This document shows, piece by piece, positions 46,125 through 55,887 of a DNA stretch of 64,000 nt. This stretch comes from Bacteroidia bacterium 43-41 (GTDB lineage Bacteria > Bacteroidota > Bacteroidia > Bacteroidales > Dysgonomonadaceae). The translations under genes were made by a program, and so were the position numbers. The stretch's first letter is position 1. Every line of letters begins with the position of its first letter. Where the stretch lies: positions 124,001-188,000 of the forward strand of contig MKTD01000011.1 of the NCBI GenBank assembly GCA_001898165.1. The letters are read 5' to 3'. The notes under the pieces are model-generated. The model searched no databases. It was not told the DNA's origin and saw only the letters and a program-made list of their open reading frames with translations.

Positions 46125-49100
46125 CCTCTTCCAATACGGTTATAGCAGCCTCAACAGTTTTTATATTTCGGATGATTACCGAACGTTTTTTGCCGGCTTC
46201 CCGTAATTGGCAATCCCTCGGATGCGTTTGGATGAAGTTCAATAATTTATCGAAAGCCGGAGACTGATAGTAGGGAGATTCGGTGTCGGAAACGAGGAAG
46301 AGGGACATCCGGCCGGTTTTGAGGAAAATCTTTTCGATGCCGAGTGATTTGGCGAGGCGGCGAAGCCGTACAATACGGATCAGCTCCTTGCCTTGTGCGG
46401 GGATTTTACCGAAACGGTCCTCTATCCGTTTGGTGAAATCCAGGATTTGTGTTTCGGACTCCATATTGTCCAACTCGCGATACATGGCTACACGTTCGGC
46501 ATCGTTGGGGATATAGGATACCGGAAACATCAGTTCCAAATCGCTCTCCACGGTAACATCGTCCACAAAATCCTCCTCCCTTTCGGCTTTCAGTGCCTGT
46601 TGCTCACGATAGAGCCCGGTAAATTCCTCCTTACGCAGCTCCTGTACGGCTTCAGCCAAGATTTTTTGATACGTTTCGTATCCCAGGTCGGCAATAAATC
46701 CACTCTGTTCCGCACCCAGCAGGTTACCGGCACCCCGGATATCCAAATCCTGCATCGCAATGTGAATGCCGCTGCCCAACTCGGAGAAATTCTCAATCGC
46801 CTGTAACCGCCGGCGGGAATCGGTGCTGAGTGTGTAGAGCGGCGGAGCCATCAGGTAACAGAATGCCTTGCGGTTGCTTCGTCCCACACGTCCGCGGAGT
46901 TGATGGAGGTCGCTCAATCCGAAGTTCTGCGCGTTGATAACGATAATGGTATTCACGTTGGGCATATCAATTCCCGATTCTATAATGGTGGTTGCCAGCA
47001 GCACATCGTACTCCTGATTCAAAAAATCGGCAATGACGGTTTCCAGCTTTTTCGGATCCATTTGTCCGTGGGCGACTGCGATGCGGACATCACCGACTTC
47101 GCGTTTGAGTAGCGTTTCCATTTCATAAATGTTCTGGATGCGGTTGTTGACGATAAAAACCTGTCCGTTTCGGCTCACCTCGTAGTTGATGGCCTCCTTC
47201 ATTACCTCCGTATCGAACGTGTAAACCTCTGTTTGCACGGGATATCGGTTGGGGGGAGGCGTGTTAATGGTAGAAAAATCGCGCGATCCCATCAGTGAAA
47301 ACTGCAATGTGCGCGGAATAGGCGTGGCGGTCATGGTAAGCGTATCGATATTGCTTTTCAGCTGTTTCAGCTTTTCTTTCGTTGCAACGCCAAACTTTTG
47401 CTCTTCGTCTATAATCAATAGTCCCAGGTCGTTGAACTGAATATCTTTCCCTACCAGCCGATGAGTGCCGATGATGATGTCTATTTTGCCCTCTTTCAAC
47501 TCGGCGAGGATCTGTTTTTGCTCTTTCGGCGAGCGGGCGCGGCTTATGTAATCCACTTTTACGGGAAAATCGGATAATCTGCTGCTGAACGTCTTGTAAT
47601 GCTGAGTGGCCAACACGGTGGTTGGAACCAGAACGGCCGTCTGTTTACCATCGGTTGCTGCTTTAAAAGCTGCACGTACGGCCACTTCCGTCTTGCCGAA
47701 ACCCACATCGCCGCACACCAGCCGGTCCATCGGATGGCCGCTCTCCATATCCAACTTGATCTCTTGCGTGGCTTTCAGCTGGTCGGGCGTGTCTTCGTAC
47801 ATAAACGAAGCCTCCAGCTCGGTTTGCAGATAGGTGTCTTTTGAGTAGGGAAATCCTTTTTCGCTCTGTCGCTGGGCGTATAACTTTATCAGATCGCGGG
47901 CGATATCCTTTATTTTCGTTTTGGTCCTCTCTTTTGTCCTTTCCCACGCCCCGGACCCTAACTTGTTGAGTTGTGGCGACTCCCCTTCTTTGCCTTTGTA
48001 TTTTGATATTTTATGAAGCGAATGGATAGAAACGAAAACCGAATCGTTGTTCAGGTAGGTGAGTTTGATCACTTCCTGCACTGTTTCGCCGATACGGAGG
48101 CGGACCAGGCCTGCAAACCTTCCGATGCCGTGGTCCAAGTGAACCACAAAGTCTCCCGGTTGAAGCTGGTTGAGCTCCTTTAGCGTGAGCGCTATTTTCC
48201 CCGAACGGGCTTTGTCGGACTTCAGGTTGTATTTGTGGAACCGGTTGAAGATCTGATGATCGGTGAAGCAGCAGACCTTTAACCATTCGTCTGAGAATCC
48301 TTCGTGCAATGTCCTGTTTATGGGCGTAAAGGGAATATTGTCGCCCCTGTCGTGAAAGATGGTGCGTAAGCGCTGTTGCTGTTTTTCACTGTCACTGAGG
48401 ATGTAGAGGGTATAATTGTTTTGCAGGAAATAGTTGAGCGAATCCGAGATTAAATCGAAATTCTTTTGGAACAAGGGTTGCGGGGTAGTTTGAAACTGCA
48501 AGGCGGCATCGGGCGTATCCAACAGTTTCGTGTCAAACCGCAGGTGGGTGAACGGCTCCAGGGATACCAGGAACTCCTTTTTAGTCAATAAATCGGCTTT
48601 AACCAATTCTTCGTTGCTGAGATCGATGCTTGGTTCATCGTTATAGATACTTTCAACGCGGCTTTCTATCCAGCGGATATCCTCAATTCCGATAATCGTT
48701 TCCGGCGGGAGAGCGTCGAAAAGCGATGCGTTTTTATGCTTGCTTTTGCCGAGCTCGGGAACGATACGGATTTCGGAGAACTTCTCTTCAGAAAGTTGGC
48801 TTTCGACGTCAAAGCTGCGGATGGTTTCCACTTCGTCGCCAAAGAAATCGATGCGATAGGGCAGTTCGTTCGAAAACGAAAAAACGTCCAGGATACTTCC
48901 GCGTGTGGCGTATTGCCCCGGCTCATAAACGTAATCCACACCGGTAAAGCCATAAGAGTCCAGCACCTCCGATACAAAACCGGAGTCCACCTGCTCGCCC
49001 ACCGACAATCTTAAGGTGTTTTCCTGCAACGTTGCCCGGGAAACCGTTTTTTCCGCCAGCGCATCGGGATAGGATACGATGAGCGGCAAAGAGTTGCTGC

Positions 49101-49443
49101 TTTGCAGGCGGCTCAACACTTCGGTGCGGAGAATTTCGTTTGCCGCATCAATCTGTCCGTATTTGGCAGCACGTTTGTATGCCGAAGGAAAGAACAGCAC
49201 CTCTTTCGTCCCCAGAATTTGCGTAACGTCGTGATAAAAATACCCTGCCGTTTCCAAATCGTTGAGGATAAAAAGAAACGCCTGTGGTTGTTTGTTATAT
49301 AGTGCTGCAGCGAAAAGTGCACGCGACGAGCCATGCAACCCCTTCACCGAAAGCGTTTTTACCTCTTTCAGTAATTTGTTTGCAGCCGCCAGGTTGGGAT
49401 GAACCTCAAGGACCCGGAGCAATTGAGTGATGTCTGATACCAT
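46105..49443 (-). CDS. mfd: Transcription-repair coupling factor Mfd
   Basis: Mfd removes RNA polymerase stalled at DNA damage and recruits UvrA. The 1112-residue protein has the UvrB-like N-terminal region, the RNA-polymerase-binding CarD-like domain beginning [17 protein letters not shown], and the RecG-like helicase with Walker [13 protein letters not shown] and DEEQKFG. The TRG motif region and C-terminal domain follow. Length is normal. It is transcribed away from glgA and converges with cysK, overlapping it by 20 bases. Confidence 0.96.
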   Translation of the reverse strand: MVSDITQLLRVLEVHPNLAAANKLLKEVKTLSVKGLHGSSRALFAAALYNKQPQAFLFILNDLETAGYFYHDVTQILGTKEVLFFPSAYKRAAKYGQIDAANEILRTEVLSRLQSSNSLPLIVSYPDALAEKTVSRATLQENTLRLSVGEQVDSGFVSEVLDSYGFTGVDYVYEPGQYATRGSILDVFSFSNELPYRIDFFGDEVETIRSFDVESQLSEEKFSEIRIVPELGKSKHKNASLFDALPPETIIGIEDIRWIESRVESIYNDEPSIDLSNEELVKADLLTKKEFLVSLEPFTHLRFDTKLLDTPDAALQFQTTPQPLFQKNFDLISDSLNYFLQNNYTLYILSDSEKQQQRLRTIFHDRGDNIPFTPINRTLHEGFSDEWLKVCCFTDHQIFNRFHKYNLKSDKARSGKIALTLKELNQLQPGDFVVHLDHGIGRFAGLVRLRIGETVQEVIKLTYLNNDSVFVSIHSLHKISKYKGKEGESPQLNKLGSGAWERTKERTKTKIKDIARDLIKLYAQRQSEKGFPYSKDTYLQTELEASFMYEDTPDQLKATQEIKLDMESGHPMDRLVCGDVGFGKTEVAVRAAFKAATDGKQTAVLVPTTVLATQHYKTFSSRLSDFPVKVDYISRARSPKEQKQILAELKEGKIDIIIGTHRLVGKDIQFNDLGLLIIDEEQKFGVATKEKLKQLKSNIDTLTMTATPIPRTLQFSLMGSRDFSTINTPPPNRYPVQTEVYTFDTEVMKEAINYEVSRNGQVFIVNNRIQNIYEMETLLKREVGDVRIAVAHGQMDPKKLETVIADFLNQEYDVLLATTIIESGIDMPNVNTIIVINAQNFGLSDLHQLRGRVGRSNRKAFCYLMAPPLYTLSTDSRRRLQAIENFSELGSGIHIAMQDLDIRGAGNLLGAEQSGFIADLGYETYQKILAEAVQELRKEEFTGLYREQQALKAEREEDFVDDVTVESDLELMFPVSYIPNDAERVAMYRELDNMESETQILDFTKRIEDRFGKIPAQGKELIRIVRLRRLAKSLGIEKIFLKTGRMSLFLVSDTESPYYQSPAFDKLLNFIQTHPRDCQLREAGKKRSVIIRNIKTVEAAITVLEEVNTTLQ

Positions 49444-49460
49444 CGTTTATAAATTCGGTG

Positions 49461-49468
49461 CAAAGGTA
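49461..49468 (-). promoter_or_regulatory. -7 promoter element for mfd
   Basis: Minus strand TACCTTTG, matching TAnnTTTG, 17 bases before the mfd ATG. Confidence 0.6.
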
Positions 49469-49518
49469 CAAAAAAATATAATTCGTAAAATTCAAAACAT
49501 TTTCTCACTTTAAATCCG

Positions 49519-49526
49519 TATCTTTG
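49519..49526 (+). promoter_or_regulatory. -7 promoter element for glycogen synthase
   Basis: TATCTTTG matches TAnnTTTG, 24 bases before the ATG at 49551. It overlaps an in-frame alternative start at 49524 and so rejects it. Confidence 0.65.
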
Positions 49527-49550
49527 TCGTTCAAATTTCAGTTCTTTTAT

Positions 49551-51200
49551 ATGCAAATGGATGCAAAGCATACTCCCGACTATATTTTCGAAACAAGTTG
49601 GGAAGTGTGTAACAAAGTGGGCGGTATCTACACCGTTTTATCGACAAAGGCAAATTCACTACAAAAATTATACAAAGACAAGGTATTTTTCATCGGTCCC
49701 GATGTTTTACAAAAACCGGATAATCCCTGGTTCCTGGAAGAGAGCGAGCTTTATGCCGAGTGGAGAAATTTTGCACGGATAAACCAGCACCTCGAAATAC
49801 GGGCCGGGCGGTGGAATATACCGGGAAAGCCCATTGTCTTTCTTATAAAATTCGATAGGTTTTTTGAAAAGAAGAACACCATCTATTCCGAGATGTGGCT
49901 CGATTTTGGTGTGGACTCTATGTATGCCTACGGCGATTACGACGAGTCATCTATGTTTGCCTATGCTGCTGGTGTGATTATAGAAAGCTTCTATCGGTTT
50001 CATCATCTTGAAGCGGACAATGTAATTGCACACTTCAACGAGTGGCAGTCGGGCATGGGTGCCTTGTACATCAAGAAGTATGTTCCTAAGATAGCTACGG
50101 TTTTCACCACCCACGCTACGGGAATAGGGCGTTCAATTGCCGGGAACGGGCTGCCGCTCTACAATCACCTGAAAAGTTATAACGGTGATCAGATGGCGCG
50201 CCAACTAAATATGGTTGCCAAACATTCCGTTGAGAAAAAGACGGCGCAAGCGGTGGATTGTTTTACTACCGTAAGCGATATTACGGCACAGGAATGCACA
50301 CAATTCCTTCAACGCCAGCCCGATGTAGTGACCCCCAACGGGTTTGAAAAAGATTTTATTCCCAAGGGGTTAAACTACAGGCGTACGCGGAAAAAAGCGC
50401 GCGAGACACTTCTGGGTGTTGCCGAAAAACTCCTTGGCTACTCCGTTCATCCCGATGCCTTGTTAGTGGGGATAAGCGGAAGGTACGAATATAAAAATAA
50501 AGGTATCGATGTTTTTATCGATGCCCTGGATGCGTTGCGTAAGATGCCGCAATTATCCAAAGATGTGGTTGCATTTATTATGATTCCCGCTTGGATAAAA
50601 GGGCCGAGGGAAGATTTTAAATCGGCTCTTTATACGACTCATCGGTTGCATGATGTTGAAAACGATAAGATTGTGAGTCACCTGAAATATCTGGGATTCT
50701 CTAATAGTGAGGATGAGCGAGTAAAAGTAATTTTTGTTCCGTCGTACCTGAATGGAGCCGACGGGATCTTCAATACGGATTATTACAACTTGCTTATCGG
50801 CCTTGATGTTTCCGTTTTTCCATCGTATTACGAGCCGTGGGGATATACGCCGCACGAAAGCGTTGCTTTTTCTATTCCTACTATTACAACTACCCTGGCC
50901 GGCTTTGGAGTTTGGGCGAAGAAAAACGGGGATGCCGGAAAAGGATTGGTTGATGGGGTGGAGGTCATTTACCGGGACGACGATAATCAGCGTGAAGTGG
51001 CAGAGGAAATCGCTACCACCCTTTATGATTTTACACTCAAAAGTATAGATCAGGTGAATGTGCTGAAAAAAATGGCAGCGGAACTTTCCGACAAAGCGGA
51101 CTGGGCACATTTTATAACCTATTATAAAGAGGCTTATTGCAAAGCATTGCATAATTCTTTTATCAGATTATCGAAACCGGCAAGATACAAAGCCGATTAA
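49551..51200 (+). CDS. Glycogen synthase, GT3-type glycosyltransferase
   Basis: The 549-residue protein resembles the GT3 (animal/fungal-type) glycogen synthases more than the bacterial GT5 GlgA. Supporting motifs are FETSWEVCNKVGGIYTVL at about 10-27, HFNEWQSGMG at about 162-171, FTTHATGIGRS, and PSYYEPWGYTPHESVAFSIPTITT near the C-terminus. It transfers glucose from a nucleotide sugar to glucan; the preferred donor is not clear from sequence. The glucan phosphorylase gene follows 157 bases downstream. Confidence 0.85.
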   Translation: MQMDAKHTPDYIFETSWEVCNKVGGIYTVLSTKANSLQKLYKDKVFFIGPDVLQKPDNPWFLEESELYAEWRNFARINQHLEIRAGRWNIPGKPIVFLIKFDRFFEKKNTIYSEMWLDFGVDSMYAYGDYDESSMFAYAAGVIIESFYRFHHLEADNVIAHFNEWQSGMGALYIKKYVPKIATVFTTHATGIGRSIAGNGLPLYNHLKSYNGDQMARQLNMVAKHSVEKKTAQAVDCFTTVSDITAQECTQFLQRQPDVVTPNGFEKDFIPKGLNYRRTRKKARETLLGVAEKLLGYSVHPDALLVGISGRYEYKNKGIDVFIDALDALRKMPQLSKDVVAFIMIPAWIKGPREDFKSALYTTHRLHDVENDKIVSHLKYLGFSNSEDERVKVIFVPSYLNGADGIFNTDYYNLLIGLDVSVFPSYYEPWGYTPHESVAFSIPTITTTLAGFGVWAKKNGDAGKGLVDGVEVIYRDDDNQREVAEEIATTLYDFTLKSIDQVNVLKKMAAELSDKADWAHFITYYKEAYCKALHNSFIRLSKPARYKAD

Positions 51201-51205
51201 AGGGT

Positions 51206-51213
51206 TATATTTG
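51206..51213 (+). promoter_or_regulatory. -7 promoter element for the phosphorylase gene
   Basis: TATATTTG matches TAnnTTTG only 5 bases after the synthase stop. It suggests that glgP also has its own promoter, with the period-7 repeat in its leader. Confidence 0.5.
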
Positions 51214-51221
51214 CGGAAAAG

Positions 51222-51256
51222 AGAGAAGAACCAGGAACCAGGAACAAAGAGTAAAG
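51222..51256 (+). repeat. Period-7 repeat in the leader of the glucan phosphorylase gene
   Basis: Units AGAGAAG, AACCAGG, AACCAGG, AACAAAG, AGTAAAG form a 7-base-period array between the synthase and phosphorylase genes. It is more degenerate than the arrays at 20994 and 38471. Confidence 0.65.
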
Positions 51257-51357
51257 ACAGTCTAAAAACTTTGAACATTGAACTTATGGACAATAGGCTG
51301 ATAGACGGTCTGAATGTCTGACAAAACATCAATAAAGAAAACAAAAATAGATTAAAA

Positions 51358-53925
51358 ATGATCATTAAAGCGAGTTATTCAAACACTCCCATATGGCGTG
51401 ATGTGCACGTACAACCTATTTTGCCGGAACAGTTAAGGCCGTTGGACGAGATAGCCCATAACCTTTGGTGGGTATGGAACGAAGAAGCTAAAGAGATTTT
51501 CAAACTTCTAGATATTGACGAGTTCGAAAAAAACGATAAAAATCCCGTAGCATTGCTTCAAAACTTAAGGACTGAAAAGACCGAAGAGATTATGAGAAAT
51601 GCCGCCTTGATGGCGAAGATTGATCGTGCATATAAAGCGTACAAAGAGTATATCAGTGTCCCTTTTGATACTGCCCGTCCCAGTATTGCCTATTTCAGCA
51701 TGGAGTATGGCTTGTCGCACGTGTTGAAAATATATTCCGGCGGCCTTGGGGTTTTAGCAGGCGATTACCTGAAAGAGGCCAGCGACAGCCGGGTTGACAT
51801 GACTGCTGTCGGGTTTTTGTATCGTCACGGTTATTTCACACAAACCCTTTCGGTGGACGGACAGCAAATAGCCAACTACGAACCGCAGAACTTCGGCAGT
51901 TTACCCATTACACAAGTGATGGATGAGAACCATAAGCCTATAGTTCTCGAAGTGCCTTTTCACGACAGGATTATTTATTCAAATATCTGGAAAGTATCGG
52001 TGGGACGTATCCAGTTGTATCTGATGGATACCGATCTGGAGCGTAACAGCGAGTTTGACCGGTCCATTACGTATCAACTTTACGGCGGCGACTGGGAAAA
52101 CCGCATGAAGCAGGAATACCTGCTCGGAGTAGGGGGCATATTGCTTCTGAAAAAGTTAGGCATCAGGAAAGATGTCTATCACATGAACGAGGGCCATGCG
52201 GCGCTTATCAACGCTCAGCGGTTGAGCGACTATGTACTGGAAGAGAAATTGTCGTTCAACGAAGCATTGGAAATTGTCCGGGCATCCACCCTCTATACTG
52301 TACATACCCCTGTGCCTGCTGGTCACGATTATTTTGAGGAGCCGCTGATCCGTAAATACATGGAGCCCTTGGTCAACAAAATAGGTATCCCCTGGTATCA
52401 GTTTATGGATATGGGGCGCGACAATCCGGGCTCGGATGAGAAATTCTCGATGAGCGTTTTTGCATTGAATACTGCACAGGAATCAAACGGGGTAAGTAAA
52501 CTGCACGGCATGGTTTCTCAGGAGATGTTCCAACCGGTTTGGAAAGGTTATTTTCCGCAGGAACTGCATGTCGGTTATGTTACAAACGGAGTGCACCTGC
52601 CCACTTGGGCAACTTCGTCGGTGAAAAGGATGTATGAGTATATTTTTGGCGAGGATTTTTACCAGGATCAGTCCAACCCCGAGATGTGGAAGAAGGTTTA
52701 TGATATCAGCGATGAGGAGATCTGGAATTTGCGCATGCACCTGAAAGAGAAGCTTGTAGATTACATCAAGAGTGAGTTTATGGATGGATGGTTGAAGAAT
52801 CAGGCCGATCCGTCCCGAATTGTTACGATGCTCGATGAAATCAGGCCGGGCGCCTTGATAATAGGGTTTTCGCGCCGTTTTGCCACCTACAAACGGGCTC
52901 ATTTATTGTTTTCCGATTTAGACCGGTTGGCAAAAATATTGAATCATCCCGAACGTCCGGTTACTTTTATCTTTGCCGGCAAAGCGCATCCTGCCGACGG
53001 GGGCGGGCAATCGCTCATCAGGCACATTGTGGAAATATCGCGCCGTCCCGAGTTTTTAGGTAAAATCATTTTCCTCGAGAATTACGATATGCGCCTGGCC
53101 AAACGGTTGGTTTCGGGCGTGGATATCTGGTTGAACACCCCTACGCGTCTGCAAGAAGCGTCAGGCACATCGGGCGAAAAAGCTATTATGAACGGCGTTT
53201 TAAATCTTTCCGTATTAGACGGCTGGTGGTACGAAGGTTATGTTGAAGGGGCCGGTTGGGCGTTAACGGCAAAACGGACTTACGAAAATCAGGCTTTCCA
53301 AGATGAACTGGATGCCTCCACCCTTTATACGATGCTTGAGTCGGAAATAATCCCGCTTTATTATGCACACAACAGCAATGGGTTTTCACCGCAGTGGGTG
53401 AAGTTCGTGAAGAAATCGATTGCCGAGATAGCCCCGCATTACACTACCAAGCGGATGATGGACGATTATTTCGATCGTTTTTATATGAAACTGGCCAATC
53501 GTTCGAAAAAGCTTATCGAAAACAATTATGCAAAAGCAAAAGAGATCGTTCGCTGGAAAGAAGATACCGCATCCAAATGGGATAAGATCGAAGTGCTTAA
53601 GTTGAGGTTTGAGTCTGTGCAGGAAGTAGATATAAACGACGGAAAAGACAAGGTTTACGGTGAGGTTGTCATCGATAAAAAAGATATTATTGCCGATTTG
53701 GGCCTTGAGTGTGTGGTTGTTGACTACGATTCAACCGCCAATAAAGTTGAATTTGTTGAAAAATATGAGTTCGATTTGATAAAAACGGAAGGTTCCAAAC
53801 TCTTCTTTCAAACCAAAGAAGCGCTGAACGACCCCGGCACACACCAATACGCTTTGCGTATTTATCCAAAAAATGCTGATTTGCCGCATCGTATGGACTT
53901 TGCCTACGTGAAGTGGATCAGTTGA
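51358..53925 (+). CDS. glgP: Glycogen/alpha-glucan phosphorylase
   Basis: The enzyme cleaves glucan with phosphate to glucose-1-phosphate. The 855-residue protein has the N-terminal DUF3417 region of this bacterial phosphorylase type (about 10-125, LDEIAHNLWWVWN), SMEYGLSHVLKIYSGGLGVLAGDYLKEASD, HMNEGHAALI, and the PLP-binding region EASGTSGEKAIMNGVLN with its Lys. The extra C-terminal domain ends MDFAYVKWIS. A diverged copy of that end follows the ATPase gene downstream. Confidence 0.93.
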   Translation: MIIKASYSNTPIWRDVHVQPILPEQLRPLDEIAHNLWWVWNEEAKEIFKLLDIDEFEKNDKNPVALLQNLRTEKTEEIMRNAALMAKIDRAYKAYKEYISVPFDTARPSIAYFSMEYGLSHVLKIYSGGLGVLAGDYLKEASDSRVDMTAVGFLYRHGYFTQTLSVDGQQIANYEPQNFGSLPITQVMDENHKPIVLEVPFHDRIIYSNIWKVSVGRIQLYLMDTDLERNSEFDRSITYQLYGGDWENRMKQEYLLGVGGILLLKKLGIRKDVYHMNEGHAALINAQRLSDYVLEEKLSFNEALEIVRASTLYTVHTPVPAGHDYFEEPLIRKYMEPLVNKIGIPWYQFMDMGRDNPGSDEKFSMSVFALNTAQESNGVSKLHGMVSQEMFQPVWKGYFPQELHVGYVTNGVHLPTWATSSVKRMYEYIFGEDFYQDQSNPEMWKKVYDISDEEIWNLRMHLKEKLVDYIKSEFMDGWLKNQADPSRIVTMLDEIRPGALIIGFSRRFATYKRAHLLFSDLDRLAKILNHPERPVTFIFAGKAHPADGGGQSLIRHIVEISRRPEFLGKIIFLENYDMRLAKRLVSGVDIWLNTPTRLQEASGTSGEKAIMNGVLNLSVLDGWWYEGYVEGAGWALTAKRTYENQAFQDELDASTLYTMLESEIIPLYYAHNSNGFSPQWVKFVKKSIAEIAPHYTTKRMMDDYFDRFYMKLANRSKKLIENNYAKAKEIVRWKEDTASKWDKIEVLKLRFESVQEVDINDGKDKVYGEVVIDKKDIIADLGLECVVVDYDSTANKVEFVEKYEFDLIKTEGSKLFFQTKEALNDPGTHQYALRIYPKNADLPHRMDFAYVKWIS

Positions 53926-53964
53926 AATCTTAATAAAGAGCGCCCCGGACAGGGGCGCTTTTGC
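53885..53964 (+). repeat. Left copy of duplicated glgP 3' end plus terminator
   Basis: The last 41 bases of glgP (53885-53925) match 55305-55345 at 38 of 41 positions. The 32 bases from 53894 onward, plus the next A, are identical. The following terminator has the same arm sequence at the same distance as the right copy. Confidence 0.85.
53939..53962 (+). terminator. Intrinsic terminator after glgP
   Basis: AGCGCCCC pairs with GGGGCGCT around a 5-base loop, followed by T4. The arms are the same as those at 55359-55379. Confidence 0.85.
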
Positions 53965-54074
53965 ATTGATTACATCCACAATGAAGTCGGTATTTTTCAT
54001 GCGGAAACGTGCCTAAACGACCGATTGTGATCAGAGGAATGCACTTTCCGATGAGCATTATTTTAAGATATTGC

Positions 54075-54104
54075 TTGTTTTGTTGTGCAGATTTTGTATA
54101 TTTG
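54075..54104 (+). promoter_or_regulatory. Full promoter for ATPase 2
   Basis: TTG at 54075-54077 and TATATTTG at 54097-54104 are 19 bases apart, a good match to the -33/-7 architecture. The ATG at 54124 follows 19 bases later. Confidence 0.65.
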
Positions 54105-54123
54105 CAAAAAACAAAATAGAACA

Positions 54124-55293
54124 ATGAAAACGCTTTATCAGAAATTTGAGACACTTCTACTCAACACGACAACAGATTTCAAACGGTATTTGTATGAAGA
54201 TATATCGTGGGGAAGTCGCATGATTGGTGTTATCGGTGGTCGTGGTGTGGGCAAAACCACAATGATTCTACAGCGAATAAAGCAGCATTTGAGCGTTAAA
54301 AACACCTTGTATGTTTCGGCAGACGATATGTACTTCAGCGAACATAAATTGATAGATTTAGCTGATGAGTTTCATAAAAACGCGGGCGAATATCTGTTTA
54401 TCGATGAAATTCACAAATATGCCGATTGGTCGCGCGAATTAAAAAACATTTACGACTCCTATCCGAAGCTAAAAGTTGTATTTACAGGTTCTTCCATATT
54501 GGATATACTGAAAGGTTCTGCCGATCTAAGCCGTCGTGCCATTATTTATAAATTGCAAGGACTTTCGTTTCGCGAATATCTAAAACTTTTTCATCATTAC
54601 GATGTGCCTGTTCTTTCGCTCGCACAAATTATCAACAATGAAATACAACTTGCAGACATAGAGCATCCATTACCCTTATTCAAAGACTATTTAAAGCGCG
54701 GATATTATCCTTTTGGAATTGAAAACGAGATAAATGTACGCTTGGGGCAGGTTATTGTGCAAACATTGGAAACGGATATTCCGCAATATGCCAATCTAAA
54801 CGTAGGGACAGCGCGGAAATTAAAACGTTTGCTTTCCATCATTGCCGAAAGTGTTCCGTTTAAACCAAATTTTACTAAAATAGCAGCAATGATTGGTGTG
54901 AGCAGAAACTCGTTAGATGACTATTTTTTGTATATGGAGCAGGCCGGACTTATCGCACAGCTTCGCGACGAAACAGGCGGCATTCGGGGATTGGGAAAGA
55001 TAGATAAGGTATATTTAGACAATACTAACATCATTTTCAACTTAGTAGGCAATAAATTAAATACAGGAAATGTCAGGGAGACTTTTTTTCTAAATCAGAT
55101 GCGCGTAAACAACGAAGTCATATCGGCCAAAACAGCCGATTTTGTTGTGAATGAATATACATTTGAGTTAGGTGGAAAAAATAAACAGCAAAGTCAGATA
55201 AAAAAAGATGGAAAATCGTTTGTGGTAAAAGATGATATTGAATTTGGTTACCTGAACGTAATACCGCTTTGGGCGTTCGGATTGAATTATTAG
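54124..55293 (+). CDS. Solitary AAA ATPase (DUF4143-like) within the glgP end duplication
   Basis: The 389-residue protein has Walker A GGRGVGKTT (38-46), Walker B EYLFIDEIHKY (about 94-104), a sensor-like VVFTGSSILD (about 119-128), and a winged-helix-like region IAAMIGVSRNSLDDYFLYMEQ. It belongs to the same broad ATPase family as the protein at 29801 but differs in sequence and in its C-terminal domain. The start at 54124 is set by the promoter at 54075-54104. The gene, its promoter and its flanks lie exactly between two copies of the glgP 3' end. Confidence 0.85.
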   Translation: MKTLYQKFETLLLNTTTDFKRYLYEDISWGSRMIGVIGGRGVGKTTMILQRIKQHLSVKNTLYVSADDMYFSEHKLIDLADEFHKNAGEYLFIDEIHKYADWSRELKNIYDSYPKLKVVFTGSSILDILKGSADLSRRAIIYKLQGLSFREYLKLFHHYDVPVLSLAQIINNEIQLADIEHPLPLFKDYLKRGYYPFGIENEINVRLGQVIVQTLETDIPQYANLNVGTARKLKRLLSIIAESVPFKPNFTKIAAMIGVSRNSLDDYFLYMEQAGLIAQLRDETGGIRGLGKIDKVYLDNTNIIFNLVGNKLNTGNVRETFFLNQMRVNNEVISAKTADFVVNEYTFELGGKNKQQSQIKKDGKSFVVKDDIEFGYLNVIPLWAFGLNY

Positions 55294-55345
55294 ATTGACA
55301 CCAACGCATCACTTGGACTTTGCCTACGTGAAGTGGATCAGTTGA
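55294..55345 (+). pseudogene. Stranded copy of the glgP C-terminal coding end
   Basis: Directly after the ATPase stop codon, bases 55304-55345 read as THHLDFAYVKWIS and a stop. This aligns with PHRMDFAYVKWIS and stop at the real glgP end. It has no start codon and is presumably a relic of a former gene end. Confidence 0.7.
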
Positions 55346-55384
55346 ACACCTCGATAAAAGCGCCCCTGCCCGGGGCGCTTTTAT
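55305..55384 (+). repeat. Right copy of duplicated glgP 3' end plus terminator
   Basis: This copy matches the left copy at a constant offset of 1,420 bases through the gene end and the terminator arms, with diverged sequence only in the 11 or so bases after the stop and in the loop. Confidence 0.85.
55356..55382. terminator. Intrinsic terminator shared by ATPase 2 and the AraC gene
   Basis: AAAAGCGCCCC pairs with GGGGCGCTTTT around a 5-base loop. The symmetric A/T ends let it work for both the ATPase on the plus strand and the AraC gene ending at 55412 on the minus strand. Confidence 0.8.
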
Positions 55385-55411
55385 TTCATGAAGATTGTGT
55401 AACAAAACTAA

Positions 55412-55867
55412 TCAGATTGCATTTTTATTTTCCTGCACCCTGTTTCTAAATGGCGAAATACCAAACCTGTTTGAATAAACATTTACCAAATGAGTCAGGT
55501 TGTTAAATCCACAGATTTGTGCAATTTCGGAGATTGACAGGTCCGATTCCAATACTAAATGCTGTACCTCTTCCATTTTCCGGTCGAGCATCCATTGATA
55601 AGGTGTTTGGTTGAAGTATTTTTTGAAATGCCGGGTAAATGTCTTCAGGCAATCGTAGTTGCATTTTTTTGCTAATTCGCTGGCGTTCTTTACATCGGGA
55701 TAATTGGCAACAACACTTTCCTGGAATGAATTTTTTCTTGATGTGTGAGGGATGAACTTTACAAGTACAATCTCCTTTTTGGGCGATGACTTTACAATAG
55801 CTCTTTCTCCGTTTGAAAAATTAAATGTACAGGTACTTACGTCTGAAAATATATACTTATTTACCAT
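55412..55867 (-). CDS. AraC-family transcriptional regulator (short)
   Basis: The 151-residue protein ends in a two-HTH AraC domain (about 60-145). HTH1 is near SELAKKCNYDCLKTFTRHFKKYF and HTH2 near DLSISEIAQICGFNNLTHLVNVYSNRFGISPF. The N-terminal 55 residues are too short for a typical ligand domain, so it may respond through another protein or be constitutively active. It is adjacent to the DUF3244 gene, with a direct repeat in that gene's upstream region as a possible binding site. Confidence 0.85.
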   Translation of the reverse strand: MVNKYIFSDVSTCTFNFSNGERAIVKSSPKKEIVLVKFIPHTSRKNSFQESVVANYPDVKNASELAKKCNYDCLKTFTRHFKKYFNQTPYQWMLDRKMEEVQHLVLESDLSISEIAQICGFNNLTHLVNVYSNRFGISPFRNRVQENKNAI

Positions 55868-55887
55868 AGTTTATTGTATTAATTTAG

